Source: CAVWDU01 sp963840725
GTDB taxonomy: Bacteria; Pseudomonadota; Gammaproteobacteria; Pseudomonadales; Halieaceae
NCBI GenBank assembly: GCA_963840725.1
Contig: CAWIZY010000028.1
Location: forward strand, 62,001 to 126,000
DNA: 64,000 nt
Reading direction: 5' to 3'
Shown here: one piece after another, positions 37,001 through 44,632 of the stretch
Layout of the letters: every line of letters begins with the position of its first letter
Numbering within the stretch: the first letter of the stretch is position 1
Translations under genes and position numbers: made by a program
Notes under the pieces: model-generated
Told to the model about the DNA's origin: nothing
The model's input: the letters and a program-made list of their open reading frames with translations, nothing else
Database searches by the model: none

Positions 37001-39956
37001 GATCTATCTTCAACACAATACCGGTCGCACCACCGGGCTGGCGCGTGGTGGACAACAGCATGCCGGTGTCTGTGTCGTAGCGGTAACTGTTGGTAATGCC
37101 ACCCGGCACAGCGCTCTCTCCATTAAGCCATCGGGTCACTGTGCTCGAGCTCAGCTGCCCGGGGCGCCAGATCCAGCTGGCATCTACCGTGTAATCGCTA
37201 TCCGTAACGGTCAATAGCTTACTGTCCAGAGTCAGATCCGTCACTTCCACTTCGGTACGAACGGCATTACCATAGTCATCCACCTGCCGCCGTTCTATAC
37301 TTCTGTAGAGCACGTCTCCTGTGTCCACATCGTAGTGGCTGGTCCCCTGGCCTGACAGGTAGGCGAAGCCACTGCCTCCGCTCCCCAGGCTCCCCTTAAT
37401 TACATACCCATTCTCAACCAGTTCAAGCAGTTGATCACCTTCCAGGCTGTAGGTCTTGGCCAACATGGGCTGCCCTGCCAGAGGAAACCTTAGAGAGTAG
37501 TTAGTGACAGTGACACGATTAGCCCTGGCATTAGACGCTGTTATACGTCCAAATCCTAGATGACCTCTGCCGCCAAGGTCTCGCCTTAGTGACTCATAGG
37601 TATAGAGCGTGCTGCTTTGACCGCCGACTCCATCGGGCTGATCAAACCGGGTAACTACATACGTGCTATCCTGCACATCCACTGCAGGGAGGGTGGCACC
37701 GCTGCCACGCTTGTATATCGCATGATCCGTAAGGGGCCGATAAGCGAATTCGACCTTTAGTCGACTACCCCACTCGATTCTGGAAAGCAGCTGTAGTGGC
37801 TTGTTCTGACTCTCCAGCAGCGCATGGGTCTCGTCTTCACATCTTCCGATATAGGTGTTTCCGCCCGAGGTCCATATGCGGCAAATGCGTTGGTCAGCTA
37901 GCGCGATGTCTCCGAAACCGTCCCCGTTGATGTCTGCAGCCTGGAAAAAGAAGGCCCGGTTACCCTTGAAAGTCCGTCTAATTCTCTCATGCCACTTTCC
38001 ACTCCCATCTTTGGCCAGGTGCAGGTCAATGTGCGTTCTGGGGGCGCTATTAAGACGTGCGTATCCGTCGTTAATACCGCTACCGTCCAGATCAGTTACC
38101 GCGTAGCGACTGGTCCGCACTCCTTCGGTAAAAGCGGTACCTGTGTTGAGTTGCAGACTGCAGCAACTGCCGTCAGTAGCGCGTGTATGACGGTCTGCCA
38201 GACCGTCACCGTTGTAGTCCAGATAAATACTGGTTTTCTGATAACCCGCCGACCCAAAATCTTGCTCGGCCGAGAAGCCCGATCCGGTGTTGATATAAAC
38301 GTAGCGATCGTCCCCGATAAGATCGGTCAAACCATCCCCGTTCATATCCACCAACTCGAATTTTCCAACAGTCTCTTCGGCCCATAGTTGTTCTGGTCCA
38401 AAACCCTCTCCCTCATTCACATACACACTGATGAGTTGGTGGACCTTGTTGTTAGACATTTTGGACGATCTAACAACAAGATCTGGCAGGGTGTCACCAT
38501 TCATATCGCGGTACAGGAAGGTGCCGGTTTTTACCGGTAACGGCCAACGTTGCATATCGAAGCCGGAGCCGGTTGAAAGGGCAATATCGAGGTGTGGGTT
38601 GGATCCATTGGCGTTAGACCGCATAACATCGGTCATGCCGTCACCATTGAGATCTGCCCAGGTAAACGCAGTGGGTGCTCCGGACAGTTCACTGGGCCAC
38701 GTTTCTGTGCGCCTTCCATCGGGGCCAGAGAGGTATATCTCGAAGTCCAGTTCAAGGCCGTTGTATTGACCCCAGGAACCCGGAACCACGTGGACGTAAT
38801 CTGCGGTGCCGTCACCATTCATATCGTGCCAGCGGGGTGCCGTGCCGCTTCGACTGGTGTACTCATGAGCCGAAGTACGATACATATCACCCTGCATGTT
38901 GGTGTAGGGCATCGGTACATTCCGTGACTGGTATCTCGGATTGCCATCATCGAGCCAGCTGAGTTTTAGCGGGTCCTGACAGTTTCCCTGCGCGTCACAG
39001 TAATCGATTCGGACAAGGCGTGAGCGCTCGTCGACCCCCGCAGATCCATAGGCCATTTTATACTCGTGCAACAATTGTCCCTGGTGGCTGACAAGGATAC
39101 GGACCAAGCGGGACGCATGCGGCCTGATTTTGGAGCCTCCCTGGTAATGAAGCCGGTTGTCCGGCCGATCCTCGTATTCAAAATCCACCGTGTGTGCTGG
39201 AGTTACGCCACTTCGGGAATTGCCGGTATACTGTATCTGCCTCAGCGAGTAACTGCCCTCAGCATTGTCTTCGTTGTAAAAAAGGCTGTAATTGTTTCCC
39301 GCATGGTCCTTCACCTCATCTAAAGCCCACACTCGCACCTCAGTGGAACCTTGCGCTTCAATCTTGGCGTCAGCCCGACGTCCATAATTGCGGATGCTCC
39401 CGTCCTTACCTCGAACGATAAACCAACCGGGGCCACTACCGGCACTGTGCACTGACTCGACACGCTGGAAGCTGTCAATCTCCGTACTGTACACAGCCCA
39501 ATGTTCACCATAGGAACGTTCCCGCACCATCAACTGCTGGCCATCCAAACAGAAACGATCATCAGGCGTGTAATCGACCGAATGCGTGCGACCATTCTGC
39601 GACAGCGTCTGCGGGCAGCGCGTAATACGTGAGGTCGACAAACCGCCCAGAAACCAACCCAGCCCCATCATGCCGTTCTTGACCTTGCTGTTATAGTTGA
39701 TCGACAGTTGAGGCATCAGACCGTTGATCCCGGGCGGCAGCTTAATTGGTAAGCTATAGACCGCATTGCCACCAGCGCTAACCCTGGCCTGACCCGCGAG
39801 AGCGCCAAAGTACTCAGGACCGAGTGGGTTTTCCGGCGCCGCATCAAGGCTTGTAAGCGCCGGCGGTGATGCAGTCCCGGCTTCTACATTTTTCGTGAAT
39901 GATGCTGCAAGCAGCACCAGCGCGATCAGGCCAAGCCCTTTGATAAGGTATACCAT
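34011..39956 (-). CDS. Giant secreted FG-GAP/SpvB-RHS repeat protein
   Basis: A 1981-residue protein with a signal peptide (GLIALVLLAASF), a SpvB-like region (YSLPIKLPPGINGLMPQLS), then seven FG-GAP/VCBS-type calcium motifs of the DxNGDGxxD form (for example DMNGDGTADY, DLNGDGMTDV, DINGDGFGDI). A long set of YD/RHS repeats follows, and the RHS core (HRDHLGSITAV, YTGHEHLDDIGLVHMNGRLY, RYTDPSGF) lies near residue 1750. About 228 residues follow the core; this tail has no recognised toxin fold and two EEITVTA/EEVVVRA-like stretches. The ATG has GGAGGAG 6 bases upstream. Layout resembles Tc-toxin B/RHS polymorphic toxins or cell-surface proteins exported through Sec. Confidence 0.9.
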   Translation of the reverse strand: MVYLIKGLGLIALVLLAASFTKNVEAGTASPPALTSLDAAPENPLGPEYFGALAGQARVSAGGNAVYSLPIKLPPGINGLMPQLSINYNSKVKNGMMGLGWFLGGLSTSRITRCPQTLSQNGRTHSVDYTPDDRFCLDGQQLMVRERSYGEHWAVYSTEIDSFQRVESVHSAGSGPGWFIVRGKDGSIRNYGRRADAKIEAQGSTEVRVWALDEVKDHAGNNYSLFYNEDNAEGSYSLRQIQYTGNSRSGVTPAHTVDFEYEDRPDNRLHYQGGSKIRPHASRLVRILVSHQGQLLHEYKMAYGSAGVDERSRLVRIDYCDAQGNCQDPLKLSWLDDGNPRYQSRNVPMPYTNMQGDMYRTSAHEYTSRSGTAPRWHDMNGDGTADYVHVVPGSWGQYNGLELDFEIYLSGPDGRRTETWPSELSGAPTAFTWADLNGDGMTDVMRSNANGSNPHLDIALSTGSGFDMQRWPLPVKTGTFLYRDMNGDTLPDLVVRSSKMSNNKVHQLISVYVNEGEGFGPEQLWAEETVGKFELVDMNGDGLTDLIGDDRYVYINTGSGFSAEQDFGSAGYQKTSIYLDYNGDGLADRHTRATDGSCCSLQLNTGTAFTEGVRTSRYAVTDLDGSGINDGYARLNSAPRTHIDLHLAKDGSGKWHERIRRTFKGNRAFFFQAADINGDGFGDIALADQRICRIWTSGGNTYIGRCEDETHALLESQNKPLQLLSRIEWGSRLKVEFAYRPLTDHAIYKRGSGATLPAVDVQDSTYVVTRFDQPDGVGGQSSTLYTYESLRRDLGGRGHLGFGRITASNARANRVTVTNYSLRFPLAGQPMLAKTYSLEGDQLLELVENGYVIKGSLGSGGSGFAYLSGQGTSHYDVDTGDVLYRSIERRQVDDYGNAVRTEVEVTDLTLDSKLLTVTDSDYTVDASWIWRPGQLSSSTVTRWLNGESAVPGGITNSYRYDTDTGMLLSTTRQPGGATGIVLKIDLARDLSGNVISETVSGPGIATRTRLIEYDDRQQFPVAVVNAKGHRTSRLWDPARGVKLREIDPNGLTTTWTYTGFGRLRKEVRPNGTSSVIGLYRDDSGSLPNAVYYSEVQSTGLAATRVFYDEMGRTLRTRTRNFSGDYVNRDTRYDNRGRVARVSLPYLAGSNPAWNVSSYDDLNRVTAVQTADPANSVSHQYRGLDVSSSDALGRITQRQFNALGQLIATVDPLGTAMAMLYDSQGNRVQVTTGVLTSAQSSVNFTYDTLGRLLSQDDPNHGLYSYRYDALGNRISEQSPGMAATKKRVSYKYDVLGRLIRRVEPEGRTTWSYDNVAGGNLGLGKLHREIYRGFRRTTLHAPSAYGRPTSVQTTLDGFSYTEGMVYGANGQLATRSGPASPLSPGGYSVNYTYNALGHLERLSDGEGSTLYQLLATDAAGRTIEHWLGDGSVVSRDYQVHSGRTARQVAVSRSGTLQSFGYEYDELGNLEQRSDAVHGVGENFSYDPLSRLTHWQVSGAPQNRAAFSATGNIQLKSDFASDYGYDTARIHAVTRAKKGKSQLSYAYDPNGNLANGTEMPGITWSSYNKPTRLVKGNLSYTFSYGPDRRRYRKERNGNVTHYVGANFERNWLDTSQEYRHVVRVNGQAVMVRRELAGGTTNLYLHRDHLGSITAVTRGSDGEVLERYSYNPWGKRRSPVNWKSRASSTKWMRRGYTGHEHLDDIGLVHMNGRLYSPELGRMLSPDPVTQAPEEGRNYNRYTYAYNNPLRYTDPSGFSTKRKVIPEEITVTAAVVSSFVTGNVSALSFGIGPSSIASMDAVMEGNFQYSVLKTAMDSGVVAGQNENGELVNGSGVVELAPELLEGILGAVRWNSFSPGSTASHVPLPLIGLDVDGALAEDAYAVAGPGTLPAYSRSGIMEEVVVRAPYTGARLSTLPSATGISLSGGVYRASDPAGNQAARMLGYTGAWVGIRGLGCRRSNIRLSMLVRRCWKQSSMQLLEGFTE

Positions 39957-40104
39957 CGTCTACTCCTCCATGAGTGATCCGTGGTAAAAAACTGAGTCTG
40001 CAGTTGGTTAACTGCCGTCGGCCCTGTACGAACCTCTTCGCTGGCCTGAGTCACCTGTTCACGGATGCTGGCGCCATCCCGGCCCCGACAAACCGTTGCC
40101 CTGT

Positions 40105-40686
40105 TTAGTCGCTGGCTGCCTTGCCCGCCGCCTGCTCTTGCCGCCATGCTTTCTCCAAGTGCATTTGGGGGTAGTCATGCAATGCAATCGTGTTCCCGCC
40201 TGGAGAAATGATCTCGTCCACCAGCAGGATGCTGGGGGAGATATTTTGTTCAGTAGCCGGCCAGCCCCTGATCACTGCCTGACTGCCCACCCTGAAGCTA
40301 CGATGACTGAGGCCGAGTCGTCTGGCTTCGTCTGCCAGCTGCAACGTAGCGTGATACACCGGCCCGAGCTGTGGGAAACGGTTGAAGGGTTCGGTAGTGC
40401 CATCAGCGGGCGTAAACAACAACTCGGCATAACCCTCCTCGGGTAGTAACACTCCCTCAACCGTGACTTGCATTTCGATCGGAGCATTAAGATCATAAAT
40501 ATCGATTGTCGACCAATCTGCGTTTAGCACTGTCATCTGGGCAAGCCTACTGACCTCTAGCGGACCGACCGTCTCGGGCTCGGCCTTACCGGCTGAAGAA
40601 GCCGTCAGTGCCGCGAAAACAAAAACTGTTGGGCTCAACAACCGTTTGCCAACACCTGAAAAAACTGAACCTGTCGGGTCATCCAT
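40105..40686 (-). CDS. Exported hypothetical protein, possibly DUF6152-like
   Basis: A 193-residue protein with a hydrophobic N-terminal segment (PTVFVFAALTASSAGKA) that should be a signal peptide or anchor. The mature part has IEMQVTVEGVLLPEEGYAE and ends in a strand-rich block (GSQAVIRGWPATEQN, IISPGGNTIALHD). This distantly recalls DUF6152 proteins, but the match is weak. ATG at 40686 follows GGGGAAAG; ATG at 40705-40707 lacks a site. It lies 148 bases upstream of the RHS gene on the same strand, so it might be co-expressed or assist its export; no function can be assigned. Confidence 0.6.
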   Translation of the reverse strand: MDDPTGSVFSGVGKRLLSPTVFVFAALTASSAGKAEPETVGPLEVSRLAQMTVLNADWSTIDIYDLNAPIEMQVTVEGVLLPEEGYAELLFTPADGTTEPFNRFPQLGPVYHATLQLADEARRLGLSHRSFRVGSQAVIRGWPATEQNISPSILLVDEIISPGGNTIALHDYPQMHLEKAWRQEQAAGKAASD

Positions 40687-40855
40687 TTCTTTCCCCGTGT
40701 ATTCCATTTCACTGTGGACCGGAAAACGCTAACGAAACATATCGCTGCAGAGCCAGAGTGACGCAGCCGGGCGAAGCGAGCAACGGTCATAACTGACCTT
40801 GGAAGATCATCTACAGAGATACATTGAATAGAGGATCGGCCTATTCGCTGGTTCT

Positions 40856-41790
40856 GGCTTCAATCCAGGCCAATTGTCCAGACGCTCAGCATGACCGGCA
40901 GCCGTCGAGTCCAGTTCCGATTCAAGCCCGCGCCCCCGAACGCTCACCGCTCACTGCGGTTGAAACCCCACGCCCTTCGCAAGCGGTGACCGCCCGAGGT
41001 CGCTAGCATCGAGTTGGCGTAGAGGCAGTGATTAACGGTCTGGCCTTTGTGCTTCGAGCTATGAACTGCAAGAGCAGAGTGTCGGCCGCTGGCCGCTGAA
41101 GGGCGTGGGGTTCCAACCGAAGGCGGCCAGCGGTCGAGGCTCAGCGTGAGCGGCAGCGGCAGAGGCAGACGGCAGCGGCAGCGGCAGCGGCAGCGGCAGC
41201 GGATGATTCTGGCTTCAATCCAGACCAACCGTCCGGACGCTCAGCATGAACGACAGCCATCGAGTCCAGTTCCGATTCAAGCCCGCGCCCCCGAACGCTC
41301 ACCGCTTGCTGCGGTTGAAACCCCACGCCCTTCGCAAGCGGTGACCGCCCGAGGTCGCTAGCGCCGAGTTGGCATAGAGGCAGTGATTAACGGTCTGGCC
41401 TTTGTGCTTCGAGCTATGAACGGCAAGAGCAGAGTGTCGGCCGCTGGCCGCTGAAGGGCGTGGGGTTCCAACCGAAGGCGGCCAGCGGTCGAGGCTCAGC
41501 GTGAGCGGCAGCGAGGAGGGGGGCAGAGGCAGAGGCAGAGGCAGCGGATGATTCTGGCTTCAATCCAGACCAACCGTCCGGACGCTCAGCATGACCGACA
41601 GCCATCGAGTCCAGTTCCGATTCAAGCCCGCGCCCCCGAACGCTCACCGCTTGCTGCGGTTGAAACCCCACGCCCTTCGCAAGCGGTGACCGCCCGAGGT
41701 CGCTAGCATCGAGTTGGCATAGAGGCAGTGATTAACGGTCTGGCCTTTGTGCTTCGAGCTATGAACGGCAAGAGCAGAGTGTCGGCCGCT
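40856..41790. repeat. 345-355 bp tandem repeat, about 2.7 copies, with GGCAGN microsatellites
   Basis: Copies begin at the same GGCTTCAATCC motif at 40856, 41211 and 41556, giving periods of 355 and 345 bases. Copy 3 stops at the GTCGGCCGCT motif near 41790. Copies are nearly identical except for a hexameric GGCAGC/GGCAGA run (about 41150-41202 and 41496-41546) that differs in length and sequence. Each full copy also contains an inverted pair around ACCCCACGCCCTTC. Open frames inside shift with the repeats and lack starts, so I regard the array as non-coding. The whole gap 40687-41805 is taken up by this array and a short flank. Confidence 0.9.
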
Positions 41791-41805
41791 AATGATCCTG
41801 GATTG

Positions 41806-42768
41806 TCAGTCCTGCAACTTGTCCCAGACTTCCTGATCGCGCTCAGCGGTCCAGATACGTGGCCAGTCCGTCCCATCAAACTCGTCCCACAAGCGCTGCA
41901 CATCGAAAGGTAGACAATGCTCGAAGATTGGCCACATCCCAAACTTCGGCCCCAGATGCTCATGGGTGGCCTCAAAGGCTTCTTTCAAGGTACCGCCACG
42001 TTTGTGCACTTCACCGACCATTTCGATCATACCGGTCAGAAAGCCCCGGGTTTGCTCTATAGCGGCATCAACTGCATCGCGCCCGCGCGCGACCGCACCG
42101 CGACCTCCTACCAGCACCTCGGCCTCATAGGCCTTCACCTTGTCCAGGGTCTCGCCAGACCAGTCAAAATGGAACGCATCTCCGGTGTACAGCGCAGCGG
42201 CTGCCTCGACCAGGTCGCCAGCAAAGAGCACTTTGTGCTTCGGTAACCACGCAACAATATCGCCCGCTGTGTGGCCACGCCCGCAAAACTCCAGCACCAG
42301 ATCCCCACGGTCGCCGCCCAGCGGGATCTCCAAGCGGTCGTTAAACACGATATCCGGGCGGGTCAGGCCGGGGATACCTTCGGGTTCCCGGAACAGGCGT
42401 GGCATACGGCCAAACTCGCTGGCCCAATCTTCCTTGCCGCGTTCTTCAATCAGAAACCGGGTCTTCTCGTGAGTAATAATGGATTCCGCAGCAAAAGCAG
42501 CCGCTCCCAGGACCCGCACCGCGTGATAATGGGAGAGCACCAGATACTTCACCGGTTTGTCAGTGTGTTCCCTCAGCATGTCGAGCCAATCACTGGCGGC
42601 CCTGGGCGTAGCTCTCGCCTCAAATGCGATAACGAAATCTTCGGCCTCGATGGCGCCTACATTCGGGTCGCCCTCAGCGGTGAGTGCATAGACACCCTCG
42701 GCCAGTACTTCGAGCGTTTCTTTTTTATCACCCAGATCAGCGGATGACGCAAACGGTTTTTTTGCCAT
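41806..42768 (-). CDS. MBL-fold metallo-hydrolase with variant metal motif
   Basis: A 320-residue metallo-beta-lactamase-fold protein. The usual HxHxDH motif reads SHYHAVRVLG, so His-x-His is kept but the Asp-His pair is replaced. The second His is in GRGHTAGDI and the bridging Asp in LFAGDLVEA. The C-terminal part (TLKEAFEATHEHLG) is helical. A single remaining metal site or altered chemistry is likely. ATG at 42768 is preferred over a GTG at 42777. Related proteins are often called SoxH-like or quinoprotein-relay hydrolases; the substrate is unknown. Confidence 0.83.
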   Translation of the reverse strand: MAKKPFASSADLGDKKETLEVLAEGVYALTAEGDPNVGAIEAEDFVIAFEARATPRAASDWLDMLREHTDKPVKYLVLSHYHAVRVLGAAAFAAESIITHEKTRFLIEERGKEDWASEFGRMPRLFREPEGIPGLTRPDIVFNDRLEIPLGGDRGDLVLEFCGRGHTAGDIVAWLPKHKVLFAGDLVEAAAALYTGDAFHFDWSGETLDKVKAYEAEVLVGGRGAVARGRDAVDAAIEQTRGFLTGMIEMVGEVHKRGGTLKEAFEATHEHLGPKFGMWPIFEHCLPFDVQRLWDEFDGTDWPRIWTAERDQEVWDKLQD

Positions 42769-42859
42769 GGTGGTCACTACCTGAATCAGAATGGACGCCG
42801 AGATCGCTACTGATCTTCAACGCGTTGTAGGCGCGGCACTGAGCCGACCAGCTTTTGTT

Positions 42860-42879
42860 AAACTAGCATAATTTAGTTT
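42860..42879. promoter_or_regulatory. AAACTA-N8-TAGTTT palindrome upstream of the MBL gene
   Basis: AAACTA (42860-42865) and TAGTTT (42874-42879) are perfect complements with an 8-base spacer, about 90 bases upstream of the MBL start in an AT-rich patch. This has the layout of a TetR- or LysR-type operator; no matching regulator gene is adjacent. Confidence 0.4.
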
Positions 42880-42948
42880 CATATTTAACTACTTTCGCGA
42901 CAGACCGCACACGCGTTAGTCAGGGAGGCCCACCAGAGCGGCAGCTCG

Positions 42949-43206
42949 TTAAGTCGCCCCTCCATAGCCCTCCAGTGGGGTCTGTAGGCAGCTCTCATAG
43001 AAGTAAGAGACAATCGCCAAACCCCCTCCCAGCAACACAAAGCCCAGTATCGATGACAGCGAATTACCCCAGGTCAATAACATGTCCCGTGGAGGATAGT
43101 CCGTCAGCCACCACGCGGATGGAAATGTGATCAGGGTAATAATGATGATGAACAGAAACACATCAGGGTAATAGCGCTCCATGAAGCGCACCAGAGGCGC
43201 TGTCAT
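42949..43206 (-). pseudogene. Truncated AtoE-type short-chain fatty acid transporter
   Basis: Only the N-terminal part of a transporter resembling AtoE (TIGR00366) remains: LVRFMERYYPD, LITFPSAWWLTD and LLTWGNSLSSILGF fit the first two membrane segments of the family. The frame ends after 85 residues in SCLQTPLEGYGGAT, whereas complete members are about 440-470 residues, and no continuation is found in the next 170 bases in any frame. ATG at 43206 is used; a GTG at 43218 is possible. It directly follows the malonyl-CoA decarboxylase gene in the same direction. A remnant left by a deletion is most likely. Confidence 0.6.
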
Positions 43207-43256
43207 CCGATCCAGCACACGACCCCTATTCAAATGACACTCCCTCGGCAAGCAAA

Positions 43257-44621
43257 TCAGAGCTTGTCATCGCCAGATTCTGCTTTAGAACCGCCGTCGA
43301 ACGGTGTGATGTCGCGATTGAGTTGCTTCAAAAAATCTTTCTCCGCAGACACACGATGGGTATTCACATAGTCTTCATGGCGTCGCTCAACGCGTTTGAG
43401 ATCGTACGCGTAGTTGACCATGAACCCGCCAGACTGGCGAATACCTTTGCTGGATACATCTCCGCCCCAGTTCAGTCGTCGAATATTGGCGCCATTGCGC
43501 AAGTGGAAGCGAGCCACCGGGTCCAGCGGTTTATCACCCCGTTTGGCTCCGTACAAATAGTTGGTGCAAAGACCGATTAGTAACGCTCGCGCCAACGGAT
43601 CGGCACTGAGTGCCGCATGTCGCTCCGGGTCATCGAAACCAGTAATCGAGGCGATCTGATCAGCGGCCAGTTTGCCCGCGTCGATTTGCTGATGCAGCCA
43701 GGCGCAGAATCCGGGAATGGGCGACAGCGTGGCAAACTGCTCCAGGTTCGAAAATTCGCGCTGCAGCTCCATCACCACCTGCTTGATAAGAAAATTGCCG
43801 AAGGAAATACCCGCCAAGCCGGACTGGCAATCGCTAATGGAATAGAACACGGCGGTGTTTGCATCGCGCTGCAAGGTCGGGTCTACCGGTGCTTCCAGCA
43901 AGGTTTGTATCGAGTCTGCAAGGCTGCGTGTCAGCGCCACTTCAACAAAAATTAGTGGCTCGTCCTGCATTGCCGGATGCACATAGGCAAAACAGCGGCG
44001 ATCCTCCGCCAGGCGCCGGCGCAAATCATCCCAACCGTTCATGGCATGAACGGCCTCATAGGCAATCAGTTTCTCCAGGAGATTAGCGGGCGTACGCCAG
44101 TCAATACGCTGAAGCTGCAGAAAGCCGCGATTGAACCAGGACGACATCAAGTGACAGAGATCCAGATCAACTTCGCGCAGCTCCGGGTTTTCCGCAAGCA
44201 ATTCAAGCAGCTGCGCCCGCAACAAAACGACGGCTCGAGTACCCCCAGGTGCCATGTTCATGCGCCGGAAGAGTTCCTGTCGGGGCGGCTCCGAGGCACG
44301 ATGCAATAAGTAGAGATTCGCTCTTCCAGGCTCATCTTGATACGTGGCTATCGCCTCATTGACGAGGGCCGGTGGTGCGGAAAACCGCTCCAGTAATAAA
44401 TAGAAAAAGGCTCGTACCTGCTCCTCATCCATCCGGGCACAGACATCCACCACGGACTGAGCCAAAGCAGTCCCAAGTGCTTCACCCTTGCTGGACAACA
44501 GTTCACGGCACAAAGCCTCGATCGCGGGCAGACTCGGCCGCCGACCGCCAAAGCCCTTCCATTCTCCCCGCAACAGATCGCGACCTGCATCGGCAACCGA
44601 GTTCAGCAGCGAATCAAACAT
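43257..44621 (-). CDS. Malonyl-CoA decarboxylase
   Basis: A 454-residue MCD-family enzyme converting malonyl-CoA to acetyl-CoA and CO2. Family blocks are intact: HPAMQDEPLIFVEVAL, GISFGNFLIKQVV, LSPIPGFCAWL, and RFHLRNGANIRRLNW near the C-terminus with the catalytic His. No mitochondrial-type or export signal. It lies 11 bases downstream of the acyl-CoA synthetase gene, forming the classic MatB-MatA pair for malonate use or for removing malonyl-CoA. The truncated transporter behind it may once have supplied the substrate. Confidence 0.92.
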   Translation of the reverse strand: MFDSLLNSVADAGRDLLRGEWKGFGGRRPSLPAIEALCRELLSSKGEALGTALAQSVVDVCARMDEEQVRAFFYLLLERFSAPPALVNEAIATYQDEPGRANLYLLHRASEPPRQELFRRMNMAPGGTRAVVLLRAQLLELLAENPELREVDLDLCHLMSSWFNRGFLQLQRIDWRTPANLLEKLIAYEAVHAMNGWDDLRRRLAEDRRCFAYVHPAMQDEPLIFVEVALTRSLADSIQTLLEAPVDPTLQRDANTAVFYSISDCQSGLAGISFGNFLIKQVVMELQREFSNLEQFATLSPIPGFCAWLHQQIDAGKLAADQIASITGFDDPERHAALSADPLARALLIGLCTNYLYGAKRGDKPLDPVARFHLRNGANIRRLNWGGDVSSKGIRQSGGFMVNYAYDLKRVERRHEDYVNTHRVSAEKDFLKQLNRDITPFDGGSKAESGDDKL

Positions 44622-44632
44622 GCCTGCACGCT

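Noticed and set aside
40944..41671. Frames inside the tandem array encoding Gln-Arg or Ala-Ser runs
   Set aside because: The runs come from the GGCAGN microsatellite, the frames differ between copies, and there are no plausible starts; I treat the array as non-coding.
40856..41790. CRISPR array or integron attC sites
   Set aside because: The repeat unit is about 350 bases without short repeats and spacers, and no attC core pair, integrase or Cas gene is present.
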